From positions 1 to 47,559 of the forward strand of contig PHEB01000016.1 of NCBI GenBank assembly GCA_002842735.1: a DNA stretch of 47,559 nt. Direction: 5' to 3'. A program made the translations under genes and the position numbers. Below are positions 1-9,337 of this stretch, in pieces (within the stretch, counting starts at the first letter, position 1; every line of letters starts with the position of its first letter). The notes beneath the pieces were generated by a model. That model worked only from the letters and a program-made list of their open reading frames with translations, ran no database searches and had not been told where the DNA came from. The DNA is from Alphaproteobacteria bacterium HGW-Alphaproteobacteria-7. Lineage in GTDB: Bacteria; Pseudomonadota; Alphaproteobacteria; Sphingomonadales; Sphingomonadaceae.

Positions 1-1463
1 CCGTCGGCAAAGGGAAAGAACGCGTCGGATGCGACCGCGCTGCCGATGGTGCGGGGGGCGGGCCAACCATGGGTTTCGGCGGCTTCCTGCGCCTTGATTG
101 CGGCGATTCGTGCCGAATCGCGGCGGTTCATCTGGCCCGCGCCAATGCCCGCAGTCGCGCCGTCCTTGGCATAGACGATGGCATTGGATTTGACGTGCCG
201 CGCCACGGTCCAGGCGAACAGGCAGTCCTGCAATTCCTGATCGGTCGGTGCGCGTTTGGTGACGACAGTGAGATCGTCCAGCGAAACCGCCCCGCCATCA
301 CGCGACTGGATCAGCACCCCGCCCGCGATCGTCTTCATCGCAAGCCCGCCGCGCCGGGGATCGGGCAAGGTGCCGCATTCGAGCAGGCGCAGGTTCTTCT
401 TTCTGGCGAAGATTTCGCGTGCCTCGGCGCTTACAGAAGGTGCGATCACCACCTCGGTGAAGATTCCCGCAATCGCTTCGGCGGTCGCGCCGTCGAGCTC
501 GGTATTGACCGCGACAATCCCGCCAAATGCCGAAACGCTATCGCAAGCGAGCGCAGCCTCCCAAGCCTCCAGCAGCGAGCCGCCTTGCGCCACGCCGCAG
601 GGGTTGGCGTGTTTGACGATAACGACAGCGGGCGCGCCGCCTGCAAACTCCGCCGCCAGTTCCAGCGCGGCATCGGCGTCGTTGAGGTTGTTGTAGCTGA
701 GCTCCTTACCCTGCAATCGCGCCGCCTGCGGCACGCCGCGCGCGCCCACCATCTGCGGGACATAAATCGCGGCGGATTGGTGCGGGTTTTCGCCATAACG
801 CAGCGTGTCTGCGCGATTGAAGGCGAGCGGCAGGGTTGCAGGGAACAGCGTCGGTTCGTCGCTCGCGGTGGGTGAGAAGGCGAACCAATTGGCGATCGCT
901 GCGTCATAGGACGCGGTGCGGGCATAGGCCTTGCCCGCCATGCGGATGCGGAACGCGTCTGATGTCGCGCCGTCGTTCGCCGCCAACTCCTCCAGCAGCG
1001 CGGGGTAATCGGCCGGATCGGTCAGGATCGTCACGAACCCGTGGTTCTTCGCCGCCGACCGCACCATCGAAGGCCCGCCAATGTCGATATTCTCGATGAT
1101 CTCGGCCCGGTCAGCGCCCTTGGCCACGGTCGCTTCGAACGGGTAAAGGTTGACCACCACCAGATCGATTGCGCCAATCCCATGCGCCTCCATCGCGGCG
1201 ACGTGTTCGCCATTGTCGCGCAGCGCCAACAGCCCGCCGTGCACAGCGGGGTGGAGCGTCTTGACCCGCCCGTCCATCATTTCGGGAAAACCGGTAAGGT
1301 CGGACACGTCGCGCACGGCCAGGCCCGCATCGCGCAGTGCCTTGGCGGTGCCGCCGGTGCTGACCAGTTCAACGCCGCGCGCTGCCAATGCTGCGCCCAG
1401 TTCAGCCAAACCCGCCTTGTCGGACACTGACAGCAGCGCCCGCTTGATTGCCTTAGTGGTCAT
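1..1463 (-). CDS. purH: Bifunctional AICAR transformylase / IMP cyclohydrolase (partial, C-terminus beyond window)
   Basis: PurH performs the last two steps of de novo IMP synthesis in the cytoplasm. The ATG is read leftward from 1463 and the frame is still open at base 1, so the C-terminus lies outside the window; 487 residues are visible against a usual 520-530. The N-terminal cyclohydrolase (MGS-like) domain shows '[12 protein letters not shown]', '[13 protein letters not shown]' and '[11 protein letters not shown]'. The transformylase half shows '[10 protein letters not shown]' and, near the visible end, 'GIGAGQMNR'. It starts 10 nt after the heparinase-family gene on the same strand, so rpe, the heparinase-like gene and purH probably form one transcript. 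No frameshift or missing motif was seen. Confidence 0.96.
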   Translation of the reverse strand, partial: MTTKAIKRALLSVSDKAGLAELGAALAARGVELVSTGGTAKALRDAGLAVRDVSDLTGFPEMMDGRVKTLHPAVHGGLLALRDNGEHVAAMEAHGIGAIDLVVVNLYPFEATVAKGADRAEIIENIDIGGPSMVRSAAKNHGFVTILTDPADYPALLEELAANDGATSDAFRIRMAGKAYARTASYDAAIANWFAFSPTASDEPTLFPATLPLAFNRADTLRYGENPHQSAAIYVPQMVGARGVPQAARLQGKELSYNNLNDADAALELAAEFAGGAPAVVIVKHANPCGVAQGGSLLEAWEAALACDSVSAFGGIVAVNTELDGATAEAIAGIFTEVVIAPSVSAEAREIFARKKNLRLLECGTLPDPRRGGLAMKTIAGGVLIQSRDGGAVSLDDLTVVTKRAPTDQELQDCLFAWTVARHVKSNAIVYAKDGATAGIGAGQMNRRDSARIAAIKAQEAAETHGWPAPRTIGSAVASDAFFPFAD

Positions 1464-1473
1464 GGTCGAAAAT

Positions 1474-3357
1474 CTACCCTGTCTTCCTCAGCAGCCACGA
1501 GAATTGCCCGCCGCTGCGCAATGCCAGCCCTTCGATCACCAGCTGTTCGGTGGCGTGCGGGCGGCCATCGCCGTCGACCCACAGGCTATCCTCGGCAGCG
1601 AGGGTGATCGCGCCCGCGCCCGCCCTATCGCCGCGCAGTCGGAATTGCCACAGGCGTCCATCGGGCAGCAGCAGGCTCGCCCCGCGCTTGTCGCCCGATA
1701 ACTGCACCTCAACCCCGCGTCCGAGATGGAACCGCAGTGCAAAGGCGATCTTGCCGCGCTTGCCGTTTTTGGCGCTGGGGATCAGGATATCCTCACCCGC
1801 CAGTTCGGTGCCATCGCCGCTGAGGGTGAGGATGCGTTGATGGGTCAGGCCGAAGCGCGCGGCATAGCCATCATGCGCGGCCTCGATCCGGGTCGCCTCA
1901 CGCCCGCGCCCCGCCACCATCCGCCGCTCAACCGCGACCGTTTCGACACCCTTGCCAAGCTGGCCGTGGAGCAGCACCGCAGTCGAATTGGCATTATCGA
2001 GCACCAGCGTCGAAAAGGCGGCGGTGGCGCGCAGCCCCTGCCCGATGCGCGCGGGCACCTGCCCTCCGGCCAGCGCCGCGCCGCCGCAGTTGACGATGAT
2101 CCGCGCCGGACCGTCCGATAGTTCAAACGCCAGCGTCGAAGCACAGCCGACCCGCGCATGGCGTGAGCGCGGCGGCGGGGCAGTGTCGAATTGCAGCATC
2201 GTATCGCCCGCGCGGATGCGGTGATAGCCCCAGTTGGCGGTGTTGGTCAGCGGGCGGGTGCGTATGCCCGAGGCTTCGATCACGGCGGCCACGCGGTCGG
2301 CCGGAATTGCGCCTTGTCCCTGCCAACTGCCAAGCGCGCCGTCCCCGTGTCGCAATGCCAGCAGCGGCGGCACCAGCAATTCGCGCATCACATCGAGCGC
2401 GGGCGGCGGCGCAATCTCGACCGCTTCGTAACAGGCGAGAAGGTCGGTCAGCAGCCGGATCGCGTCCAGCTGCGCCGCCGGACAGCGCGACAGCACGCCG
2501 CCATCTTCGCCCACCATATCGCCAAGCGCCTTCACCAGCCCCGCTTCGCCAAACAACCGCCGCGGCTTGCCGTGGGGGAGCAGCAGCCCTGCGGCAACGA
2601 TCCCGGCCCAGCCGGCGACCTGTCCGAAGCCCGCGCCCGTGCGCGAAGCCTTCTTGTCGAGCCACGCGGCGGTTTCGGCAATCGCGGCCAGCAGGCGCGA
2701 TTTCAGCGTCTTGTCATGGCCCGCCAGCACCAGCGGGGCGTGCACCAGCCATGCGACCAGCCGCAACCCGGCGTGTTCAACCTCCCATGCCGGCCCCTTG
2801 CCCGGTGCGCGATTGGCGTGGAGCCATTGGGTGGTGATCCGTTCCGCCACCACGATGCAATCTGCGCGCGGGGCGCTGGCAGCGAGATCAGACAGCCAGC
2901 TGAAACTGTGCAGCACCCGCTCTATCCCCGGCGCATGGCGCGCAGCGGGCGCGAAGTCGAGGTTGGCAATCGGCAGGCGTGCGCCGTGGATCAGGAAATG
3001 TCCTGCACGCAGCGCCGTGCCCGCCGCGCGATCACCGCGATTGGGGCTTTCCACCGTCGCCAGCACGCGCAGCGGCGGCGGGCGGCGGAACGGCGCGGCC
3101 AGCGCGTGTCCCGGCACGCCGATGCGATAGGCTAGCCGGATCAGCGCCTCTCCCGGCCCGGCCTGCACCGCGATCATGTCACTGAGCGCAAGCGCGCGTG
3201 AGGGTTCTTCGGGTTGCGGTTCGGGCGCAAGCTGTGGGCGCTGGATCGTCCCCGGCTCTGCCCCGTTGGCCAGGCCCAGCACCGGATTATCCGCCACCCG
3301 TTCGACCAGCGCATCGGCGCGGCGGCCAGCAGGCGTGCGCAGCAGCGTCGCCATCAT
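1474..3357 (-). CDS. Heparinase II/III family protein
   Basis: A 627-residue protein resembling the heparinase II/III-like proteins that alphaproteobacteria often encode next to purH. The N-terminal half is alpha-helical, as expected for the alpha/alpha toroid ('[11 protein letters not shown]', '[20 protein letters not shown]'). The C-terminal half is beta-rich, with '[20 protein letters not shown]' and 'ARIIVNCGG', typical of the family's beta-sandwich. The true substrate is unknown; the name describes the fold family and not proven heparin lysis. I chose the ATG at 3357 because it overlaps the rpe stop as ATGA (3354-3357); a longer in-frame start at 3459 would lie deep inside rpe. No clear signal peptide is seen at this start. 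Confidence 0.85.
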   Translation of the reverse strand: MMATLLRTPAGRRADALVERVADNPVLGLANGAEPGTIQRPQLAPEPQPEEPSRALALSDMIAVQAGPGEALIRLAYRIGVPGHALAAPFRRPPPLRVLATVESPNRGDRAAGTALRAGHFLIHGARLPIANLDFAPAARHAPGIERVLHSFSWLSDLAASAPRADCIVVAERITTQWLHANRAPGKGPAWEVEHAGLRLVAWLVHAPLVLAGHDKTLKSRLLAAIAETAAWLDKKASRTGAGFGQVAGWAGIVAAGLLLPHGKPRRLFGEAGLVKALGDMVGEDGGVLSRCPAAQLDAIRLLTDLLACYEAVEIAPPPALDVMRELLVPPLLALRHGDGALGSWQGQGAIPADRVAAVIEASGIRTRPLTNTANWGYHRIRAGDTMLQFDTAPPPRSRHARVGCASTLAFELSDGPARIIVNCGGAALAGGQVPARIGQGLRATAAFSTLVLDNANSTAVLLHGQLGKGVETVAVERRMVAGRGREATRIEAAHDGYAARFGLTHQRILTLSGDGTELAGEDILIPSAKNGKRGKIAFALRFHLGRGVEVQLSGDKRGASLLLPDGRLWQFRLRGDRAGAGAITLAAEDSLWVDGDGRPHATEQLVIEGLALRSGGQFSWLLRKTG

Positions 3358-4016
3358 CGCCCTCCCTTGAGCGCGGCGATATTGGCGGCGTAATGATCCG
3401 GCCCGCCCTTGAACGTGGCAGAGCCTGCGACCAGCACATCGGCCCCGGCCTCCACGCACATCCGCGCGGTTTCGGCATTGACTCCGCCATCGACCTCAAG
3501 ATGGATCGTCCGGCCCGAACGCGTGATCATCGAACGGATGCGCGCGATCTTGTCGAGCTGCGATGGGATGAAGCTCTGCCCGCCAAAACCGGGGTTGACA
3601 CTCATCACCAGAACAAGATCAGCCAAGTCCATCAGATTGTCGAGCACTTCGACCGGGGTGCCGGGGTTGATCACCACACCCGCTTTCTTGTCCAGCGCCT
3701 TGATCGCTTGCAGCGTGCGGTGGATATGCGGCCCCGCTTCGGGGTGGACGGTGATGATGTCCGCACCGGCGCTGGCGAATGCCTCAAGATAGGGATCGAC
3801 CGGGGCGACCATCAGATGCACGTCGAATGGCCTGTCAGTGTGCGGGCGCAGCGCCTTGACCACGTCCGGCCCGATGGTGATGTTGGGCACGAAATGCCCG
3901 TCCATCACATCAATATGGATCCAGTCCGCCCCCGCCGCGTCCACCGCGCGCACCTCTTCGCCCAGCCGTGCAAAATCGGCCGAAAGGATCGAAGGCGAGA
4001 TCAATGGTGCAGGCAT
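3354..4016 (-). CDS. rpe: Ribulose-phosphate 3-epimerase
   Basis: Interconverts D-ribulose 5-phosphate and D-xylulose 5-phosphate in the pentose phosphate pathway. The 220-residue length is normal for this TIM-barrel enzyme. The family signatures are all visible: '[17 protein letters not shown]' at the N-terminus, '[20 protein letters not shown]', the metal-binding 'HPEAG', '[14 protein letters not shown]', 'LEVDGGVN' and '[13 protein letters not shown]'. Asp and His of 'IDVMDGHF' and the Asp of 'VDGG' are the expected metal and acid/base residues. It is the first gene of a leftward unit with the heparinase-like gene and purH. Confidence 0.97.
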   Translation of the reverse strand: MPAPLISPSILSADFARLGEEVRAVDAAGADWIHIDVMDGHFVPNITIGPDVVKALRPHTDRPFDVHLMVAPVDPYLEAFASAGADIITVHPEAGPHIHRTLQAIKALDKKAGVVINPGTPVEVLDNLMDLADLVLVMSVNPGFGGQSFIPSQLDKIARIRSMITRSGRTIHLEVDGGVNAETARMCVEAGADVLVAGSATFKGGPDHYAANIAALKGGR

Positions 4017-4246
4017 GGCGCGGCGCAGGCCCTTTCTGAGGCATTATGTGCCATACGGGAGCCGCGAATCGACGGACAAGCGCAAATCACACCTTTTCCA
4101 CGGTGGTGTTTCTTCCCCAAAAACCGCAACGCGTATCAATTAAGCCCCAATTCAGGCGCGCCTTGCAATAAGGATGTAACGACTGACTGCTCCGTTGACG
4201 AACCGCTGTTAGTGAGTTGCTCCCTCCCCATTTTATTGAGACGCCC

Positions 4247-4804
4247 ATGACTGGTTATGCTTTTCCTTACCGTCTGTCTGATCTGCCGCCCATCGTGGGC
4301 AGAACAGCGCTGCCACTTGCTGTGGCGGGGTTGGCGCTGGCTGGCGTCGGTGCCAGCGCGCCGCTTGCCGCGCAGGCCCATACCTATGCGCGCGTCGGCC
4401 CCAACGACATGAGCCTGTGCGCGCCCGGCAAAGGCCCGGCAGTGCGGATCACGGTGAGCGGGATGAAATCGTCAACCGGCCACCTGTTCGTGCGGACCTA
4501 TCCCGCCAACAAACATGACTGGCTGAAGAGCAAGCGGTATATCATGAAGGTTGAGGCCACCCCGAACGAAGGCGGCGTCGCTGTGTGCGTGCCGCTGCCG
4601 TCGGCTGGCGATTATGCGATCGCGATCCAGCACGATGTTAACGGCAATCGCAAAACAGATTTTTCGACCGATGGTGCAGGGATGTCGAACAATCCGACGA
4701 TCTCGACGTTCCTCGGCATTCCGCGCCCGCCTGCGCTGGAAAAGGTGCGCTTTACTGCGGGCGAGGGCGTTACCCGGATGGCGATTGCAATAAGATATCT
4801 TTAG
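4247..4804 (+). CDS. Secreted DUF2141 family protein
   Basis: A 185-residue exported protein of the DUF2141 family, function unknown. After a short charged start, residues about 20-45 form a hydrophobic signal segment ending 'SAPLAAQAH', consistent with signal peptidase I cleavage. The mature part shows the family's beta-rich pattern: 'ITVSGMKSSTGHLFVRTYPA', 'PNEGGVAVCVPLPSAGDYAIAI', then 'HDVNGNRKTDFSTDGAG'. That last Asp/Asn-rich segment may bind calcium (inference). I chose the ATG at 4247; an in-frame TTG at 4217 would only add residues ahead of the signal. The TAG stop (4802-4804) is the first three bases of a dispersed repeat. Confidence 0.8.
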   Translation: MTGYAFPYRLSDLPPIVGRTALPLAVAGLALAGVGASAPLAAQAHTYARVGPNDMSLCAPGKGPAVRITVSGMKSSTGHLFVRTYPANKHDWLKSKRYIMKVEATPNEGGVAVCVPLPSAGDYAIAIQHDVNGNRKTDFSTDGAGMSNNPTISTFLGIPRPPALEKVRFTAGEGVTRMAIAIRYL

Positions 4805-4905
4805 AGCATCGTGCTGAAAAGTGGGAACCGGTTTTCAGCTTTTCACGATGCGAAAACAAAGGCTTGAGCGGACGACCTGCGTCATATTTAACGCAGTCCG
4901 CTCTA
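4802..4905. repeat. Dispersed two-hairpin palindromic element (RIME-like) supplying both neighbours' stop codons
   Basis: Outer inverted ends TAGAGC (4802-4807) and GCTCTA (4900-4905). Hairpin 1 has arms GCATCGTG (4806-4813) and CACGATGC (4844-4851), with inner arms CTGAAAA and TTTTCAG. Hairpin 2 has arms GAGCGGAC (4866-4873) and GTCCGCTC (4896-4903), with inner CTGCGT and ACGCAG. The layout (AGAGCATc..., AAAAGTGG.AACCGGTTTT, second hairpin, GCTCTAG) strongly recalls the abundant intergenic mosaic repeats of Rhizobiales, from memory. It lies between convergent genes and may act as a two-way terminator (inference). Confidence 0.85.
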
Positions 4906-5826
4906 GGTCTGATCGTGGATTGATCGCTGGCGGCAGCGGTGCCGCCATAAATTCCACAACACTTGCGGCGCGGCGAGCAGCGGGAAGCGTTCGCGGAACG
5001 GGGTCAGCGCGACTGCCATGCCGGTATGGCGTTCAATCTTCCACGCGGCATAGCGCGCTGCGCCGTCAAAGGTTGTGCTGGCCTTGACCAGCCGGATAAA
5101 GTTGAGCGGCTTGCCCAACCGCCGCCGCCGTTTCCACCAGCCAAGGATGGCGCGCCGCTCATTTGGCGCAAGGCGCGGGGTAAGGATTGCGCCCTGTTCA
5201 TCGGTCGCAATTCCCGCCGCGTAGAGCGCCAGCGGAAGCAGGCCGTTGAAATGATCGGCGTTGACCGAGAGAATGTCGTTTTCCCGCCCCTGCTTTTCGA
5301 CCCGGAATTCGGCCTTGTAGGTGGCGCGGAACAGCGCGCGCCAATACTCTTCCGCCGTGCCGCTTTCGGGGCCGAGCGCCGCGGCCAGTCGCCCAGCCGT
5401 GATGCAAGCGGCATCAAGCGCGGCGATCACTTCGCCGCGCGCTGTATCGTCTGCGGTCCAGACCAAGGCGCTCGGCTGAACGAAACGCGCCCAGATTGTG
5501 GTATCGGTCAGCCCGCCAGTGGCCGCGCGGGCGAAGGTGGCAAGCCGCATGGTTGCGACCTTGGCGCGCAGCGTAATGTCGTCATGCGCGCGTTCGTGAT
5601 AGCTGACCGTCGGCCAGATCGCCGCTTCCTGCGTCCCGGGCAGCAGGATGTAGAAATCCAGCACCCCATCAAGCGAGCCGGTTCGCAGGTTCGATCCATA
5701 GAACAACACCGCCTGCGCGCCCGCCTGCTGCGCCAGCGCCTCGGCAAAGGTTGCAACCGCAGGATCGACCGGTGTGGCAAGGCAGGCGGCGATCCGTTCG
5801 GCCAAGGGGCCGGGATTGGTATTCAT
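4903..5826 (-). CDS. Nucleotidyltransferase-like protein, possible Tam41-like CDP-lipid synthase
   Basis: A 307-residue soluble protein of uncertain function. Residues about 41-62 carry 'LFYGSNLRTG' followed by 'GVLDFYILLPG', the GS...D layout of the nucleotidyltransferase superfamily. The usual second Asp of the DxD pair is not obvious. The motif 'YGS...LDF' instead resembles mitochondrial Tam41 (CDP-diacylglycerol synthase); this is a by-eye similarity and not a proven homology. Later segments include 'YHERAHDDITLRAK' and a basic 'WWKRRRRLGKPLNFIRLVK'. The ATG at 5826 overlaps the stop of the lipid kinase gene (ATGA, 5823-5826), so the two are translationally coupled and probably act on the same lipid. 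Its TAG stop lies inside the neighbouring repeat. Confidence 0.55.
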   Translation of the reverse strand: MNTNPGPLAERIAACLATPVDPAVATFAEALAQQAGAQAVLFYGSNLRTGSLDGVLDFYILLPGTQEAAIWPTVSYHERAHDDITLRAKVATMRLATFARAATGGLTDTTIWARFVQPSALVWTADDTARGEVIAALDAACITAGRLAAALGPESGTAEEYWRALFRATYKAEFRVEKQGRENDILSVNADHFNGLLPLALYAAGIATDEQGAILTPRLAPNERRAILGWWKRRRRLGKPLNFIRLVKASTTFDGAARYAAWKIERHTGMAVALTPFRERFPLLAAPQVLWNLWRHRCRQRSIHDQT

Positions 5827-6872
5827 GGCGTGACGAAAGCGAGCTCCGGCCCTTGTTCGACCAGGTAATCGCCAGCGGGAAACGCCTCGCCATCCATAAT
5901 GAACTGATCACCGATCGACAGGCTGAACTGGGTCGCCGCGATCTGGTGGATGCCGCGTTCACGCAGCCCGTGGCTCAGCTTGCCCATCAAGATCAACGGA
6001 ACCAGCGCCGTGGCGCGCCGCGAAATCTGATCAACCGCAACCAGTTTCAATCCCTTGCGCAAAGGTCCGAACGGGCGGATGCCAGCAGGAAGGCGTTCAA
6101 GCGTGGAGGCGAACAGCAGTTGCCGCATTTCCGGATCGCCGTGCCCGCTATGCGCCATCGGCGCTTCGGCAGCGCCCAGGCCAATGCGCATTGGCGCGCC
6201 CTTGCGCCATGGGTTTTTGCGGCTCGCAAACAGCGATTGAAATAGCGCCCACAACCCCGTGACAGCCACGACCATGCTATTGAACGCGCCCAGCTTGTGC
6301 GCGTCTTGCCCGGCCTGGATTGCTTTGGTGAACGAACCGGCACCCAGAATAAAGCCTGCAACTTTCGGTGTATTGGCAGCCTTACCGCCATCACCCAGCT
6401 CCGATACGATCATGGGGCGCCGCCAAGTGTGGTTGCCATGATCAAGCGCATCAATCGCATCCTGCAACGTCCAATCATCGGGAACGCCCAGATCGACCGT
6501 CAATGCATTGGTTTTGCCTTTGGGCAGCACCGCAATCGCAGGCCAATTGTCCCCGAAAATCGCCTGTCCGCAGGTCAGAACGTCGCGCACGGTGCCATCG
6601 CCGCCGTTGATCACCAGCAAATCGATCCCGCGCGCTGCGAATTCAGCCAGCGCTTCGGGCAATTGCGCACGGGCGCTGGGCTGGGCAATGTGGACGCGAG
6701 GACATAGGCCGCAATCGAAATCCGCGCCCTGGTTGCGGTAACTGCGCGGGTTGTAGATCACGCCAACCGATGGTGCCTGCCGCGCATCGCGAACCGGCAG
6801 TGCGCGCGCCTTTGCGGTGGAGGCAGATTCAGCTCGCGGGGTGTGCGCAAATTCGTAGATCGGCGTTGCCAT
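5823..6872 (-). CDS. Diacylglycerol/sphingolipid kinase family protein
   Basis: Predicted cytoplasmic lipid kinase of the DAGK catalytic family (YegS/LCB5-like), 349 residues from the chosen start. The nucleotide-binding signature is 'LLVINGGDGTVRDVL', followed by 'IAVLPKGKTNALTVDLG'. The second motif usually reads PxGTxN(D), so the Lys-Thr-Asn-Ala version is slightly divergent. The C-terminal lobe includes 'FIMDGEAFPAGDYLV', the D-G-E segment typical of the family. I chose ATG 6872 because TAGGAT lies about 5 nt upstream; in-frame starts at 6914 (ATG) and 6935 (TTG) are possible. It sits 65 nt after mnmA and overlaps the nucleotidyltransferase-like gene by 4 nt. Substrate (diacylglycerol or a ceramide/long-chain base) cannot be decided from sequence. 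Confidence 0.82.
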   Translation of the reverse strand: MATPIYEFAHTPRAESASTAKARALPVRDARQAPSVGVIYNPRSYRNQGADFDCGLCPRVHIAQPSARAQLPEALAEFAARGIDLLVINGGDGTVRDVLTCGQAIFGDNWPAIAVLPKGKTNALTVDLGVPDDWTLQDAIDALDHGNHTWRRPMIVSELGDGGKAANTPKVAGFILGAGSFTKAIQAGQDAHKLGAFNSMVVAVTGLWALFQSLFASRKNPWRKGAPMRIGLGAAEAPMAHSGHGDPEMRQLLFASTLERLPAGIRPFGPLRKGLKLVAVDQISRRATALVPLILMGKLSHGLRERGIHQIAATQFSLSIGDQFIMDGEAFPAGDYLVEQGPELAFVTP

Positions 6873-6937
6873 GATTATCCTATACGTGCCGGGCACCCGA
6901 TTTTCTACTGCCATCTTCGCCCGGAACTTTGCCAAAA

Positions 6938-8107
6938 TCAGGCCGGAACCTTTTCGGTCGAATCGATCCAGCCGCCGCCAATCACCCGCTCTCCTGCATA
7001 AATCACCGCCGCCTGCCCCGGCGCGACGCCATATTCGGGGGCGGCAAAACGGATTGTGACCGCGCCGCCATCGCCCAGTGAGCCCTCAAGCACGATCGGC
7101 ACCGGTTTGGCGAGGCTGCGCACTTTGGCCGTCAGCGGTTCATCACCCAGCGGCCCGATGCGGTTGGTTTCGGTCACGCGCGCGGCATTGACTGCCAACA
7201 TCCGCTTCGGCCCGACGCGCACTTCGCGCGCTGCTGCGTCCAGCCCGATGACATAAAGCGGTTCGGGCTGGCCGCCGATCTCCAGCCCCTTGCGCTGGCC
7301 AACGGTGAAATGGACGATGCCCTTGTGCGTTCCCAAGGCCTCCCCAGTGGCGGCGTGGACGATCGCTCCCGGCGCTGCGCCTTCGGGGCGCACCTTGGTG
7401 ACGATCTTGGCGTAATCGCCATCGGGCACAAAGCATATGTCCTGGCTGTCAGGCTTGGCCGCGTTACGCAATCCTGCCGCTTCGGCGAGTTCGCGCACCT
7501 GCGGTTTCGGCATCCCGCCCAACGGGAAGCGCAGGTAATCGAGCTGTGCTTCGGTGGTGCCATAAAGAAAATACGACTGGTCGCGCGCCGGATCGAAGGC
7601 GCGGTGCATTTGCGGGCCTTGTGCGGCCATCACCCGACGGACATAATGCCCCGTCGCAAGGCAATCCGCGCCCAATTCGCGCGCCATGCGGAACAGGTCG
7701 GTGAATTTCGGCCCCATATTGCAGCGGATGCACGGCACCGGCGTGCGCCCCGCGAGATATTCGTCAGCGAATTGTTCGACCACCTCTTCGCGAAAGGCGC
7801 TTTCATGGTCGAACACGTAGTGCGCAATGCCCAGCCGATCCGACACCGCGCGGGCATCGCGGATATCGTCGCCTGCGCAGCACGCGCCCTTGCGCCCGGT
7901 GGCCGCGCCATAATCATAGAGTTGGAGCGTAATCCCGATCACTTCCGCCCCGCTGGCCGCGGCAACCGCGGCGACCACCGACGAATCCACCCCGCCGCTC
8001 ATCGCGACGACGATCCGGCAATCGGCGGCGGCGCGGGGCAGGTCGAACAGGGCGGCAGCATCAGGCCCGGTCAGCGGGCCGGCGTCGAGGAGCGCGGGCG
8101 TGATCAT
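6938..8107 (-). CDS. mnmA: tRNA-specific 2-thiouridylase MnmA
   Basis: Thiolates U34 of the tRNAs for Lys, Glu and Gln. At 389 residues it is slightly longer than usual because of an N-terminal extension before the ATP-binding loop '[15 protein letters not shown]' (about residues 32-46). The two catalytic cysteines are present: '[11 protein letters not shown]' and '[15 protein letters not shown]'. Other signatures are 'ATGHYVRR', 'DQSYFLYG' and '[12 protein letters not shown]'. The C-terminal beta-barrel ends in '[22 protein letters not shown]'. It leads the unit that continues with the lipid kinase, from which it is separated by about 65 nt. About 100 bp upstream separates it from the divergent gene at 8210. 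Confidence 0.97.
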   Translation of the reverse strand: MITPALLDAGPLTGPDAAALFDLPRAAADCRIVVAMSGGVDSSVVAAVAAASGAEVIGITLQLYDYGAATGRKGACCAGDDIRDARAVSDRLGIAHYVFDHESAFREEVVEQFADEYLAGRTPVPCIRCNMGPKFTDLFRMARELGADCLATGHYVRRVMAAQGPQMHRAFDPARDQSYFLYGTTEAQLDYLRFPLGGMPKPQVRELAEAAGLRNAAKPDSQDICFVPDGDYAKIVTKVRPEGAAPGAIVHAATGEALGTHKGIVHFTVGQRKGLEIGGQPEPLYVIGLDAAAREVRVGPKRMLAVNAARVTETNRIGPLGDEPLTAKVRSLAKPVPIVLEGSLGDGGAVTIRFAAPEYGVAPGQAAVIYAGERVIGGGWIDSTEKVPA

Positions 8108-8209
8108 GGAAATGACGGGCCATATAGCGACCCCCGGCGCTCTTCGCCAGAGGCGTGAACAGCCGGCAGGGTTGCCGCACAGGCCAGCACTATTCCTAAG
8201 GCTAGGTAA

Positions 8210-8668
8210 ATGGCGGCTTTACCCGATCTTGACGCACTGGCCTTATGCAGGGCGGTGATGTTCGAGAAAGCAAACTCCATTTCCACCCCCCACCGCGCGT
8301 TTGCGGGCGGCGTTCGACCTGATGAAGGCGCGCGCGTGCACCGCGCTGCGCAGGCGATGTCGGCAGCGCGATTCGAATCGCGCGGGCCCCGGCGCACAGG
8401 TGATGCCTTGCGCGCGGTCGAATGGAGCGAAATCACCGCCCGGCTCAATGCCGCGCGCGACCTCAGGCTGCTGCTGCGCAACGAAGTGCAAGCCCTGATC
8501 GAAGGCAGCGCCGCGAGCTTTGGCGATGCCGCCGCCAGTTATTTTGCGCTGCTCGAAGATAACGAACACGACGTTAACCATGATGCTTTAGAGCAATCTA
8601 AAGCCTTGGATGACATGCTCGACGCCGATGATGCAAACCGTTCAGGCGATGCGAAAGAAATGCAATGA
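8210..8668 (+). CDS. Conserved-looking unknown protein translationally coupled to sciP
   Basis: A 152-residue soluble protein with no family I recognise. The N-terminus is alpha-helical ('[19 protein letters not shown]'). The centre is helical and charged ('[30 protein letters not shown]'). The C-terminus is acidic ('[19 protein letters not shown]'). No signal peptide or membrane segment is seen. Its stop overlaps the sciP start as ATGA (8665-8668), so translation is coupled and the pair is presumably transcribed from the about 100-bp divergent region 8108-8209. The coding sequence contains overlapping GATTC/GAATC sites near 8369-8378, which match the GANTC target of the cell-cycle methylase CcrM. 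Whether that matters is unknown. A role in CtrA or flagellar control would be guilt by association only. Confidence 0.75.
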   Translation: MAALPDLDALALCRAVMFEKANSISTPHRAFAGGVRPDEGARVHRAAQAMSAARFESRGPRRTGDALRAVEWSEITARLNAARDLRLLLRNEVQALIEGSAASFGDAAASYFALLEDNEHDVNHDALEQSKALDDMLDADDANRSGDAKEMQ

Positions 8669-8964
8669 TTGAGAACCAGGACATCCGCCCCGCACAGGTA
8701 ATCGGCCCGCTCGGCGAGCCGCTGACCCTTGCCGACCTGCCTTCTCCCGACACCCGGCGCTGGGTGGTGCGGCGCAAGGCTGAGGTTGTGGCGGCGGTCA
8801 ATGGCGGCCTGCTGACGCTCGATGAAGCGCTGGCGCGCTATGGCCTGACGCTTGAGGAATTTGCCTCGTGGCAGCGCGCGGTTGATCGCTCGGGGATGCA
8901 TGGCCTCAGAGTCACCAGAATCCAGCACTATCGCGACCTTTACGAACGCCAGCTGAAATATTGA
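8665..8964 (+). CDS. sciP: SciP-type CtrA inhibitory protein (DUF1153)
   Basis: Small helix-turn-helix protein that in Caulobacter binds the master cell-cycle regulator CtrA and blocks activation of its target promoters. The 99-residue sequence has the family core nearly intact: 'VIGPLGEPLTLADLPSPDT', 'RRWVVRRKAEVVAAVNGGLL', 'EALARYGLTLEEFASWQRAV' and 'GLRVTRIQHYRDLY'. The basic 'RRWVVRRKAEVV' helix and the following turn form the DNA/CtrA-binding region in the family. It is coupled to the unknown upstream gene by a 4-nt overlap. In sphingomonads CtrA mainly controls motility, so a flagellar role is likely here (inference). Confidence 0.9.
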   Translation: MIENQDIRPAQVIGPLGEPLTLADLPSPDTRRWVVRRKAEVVAAVNGGLLTLDEALARYGLTLEEFASWQRAVDRSGMHGLRVTRIQHYRDLYERQLKY

Positions 8965-9070
8965 ATCTGGCCTAAAGCCACCCTTCTATTGTTATTCGCG
9001 GCCAAAACCCGCTAGCATTGCCTGATGGCGGGCCAGCCAACTTCGGCCCCGCCAAACAGGGAGAGATGCT

Positions 9071-9337
9071 ATGGGTTGGATCATTGCAATAATCGTCGGC
9101 GGTGTCGCTGGCTGGCTCGCCAGTCTGGTCATGAATCGCGATGCATCGATGGGTATTTTCGCGAACATCGTGGTTGGCTGCGTCGGCTCGGTCGTTGGCA
9201 ATCTGATTGCCGGCCCGTTGCTCGGGATCAGCGGAAGCGTTCAGGAATTTTCGATCACTGGCCTGCTCATCGCCGTGCTTGGTGCCGTTGTACTGCTCGG
9301 CATCGTCAACCTGATTCGACGCGGCAAAGTGCGCTGA
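9071..9337 (+). CDS. GlsB/YeaQ/YmgE family stress-response membrane protein
   Basis: An 88-residue inner-membrane protein of the transglycosylase-associated (GlsB/YeaQ/YmgE) family. Three hydrophobic Gly-rich helices are visible: 'IIAIIVGGVAGWLASLVM', 'IFANIVVGCVGSVVGNLIAG' and 'ITGLLIAVLGAVVLLGIVNL', followed by a short basic tail 'RRGKVR'. The first two helices carry the GxxxG packing pattern typical of the family. A strong ribosome site (AGGGAGAG) precedes the ATG at 9071. It appears monocistronic, with about 100 bp before and about 200 bp after it. Members are often induced by general or envelope stress; the sequence itself does not show which signal applies. Confidence 0.88.
   Translation: MGWIIAIIVGGVAGWLASLVMNRDASMGIFANIVVGCVGSVVGNLIAGPLLGISGSVQEFSITGLLIAVLGAVVLLGIVNLIRRGKVR

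Noticed and set aside
3198..4250. 350-codon plus-strand frame opposite rpe
   Set aside because: rpe has all family motifs on the other strand; this frame has none.
4903..5826. Typical DxD nucleotidyltransferase such as an aminoglycoside-modifying enzyme
   Set aside because: The second Asp of DxD is not visible and the context is a lipid kinase; the Tam41-like reading is kept only as a hypothesis.
8369..8378. GANTC pair as proof of CcrM control of sciP
   Set aside because: The sites are inside the upstream coding sequence and such pentamers occur often by chance, so they are recorded only in passing.
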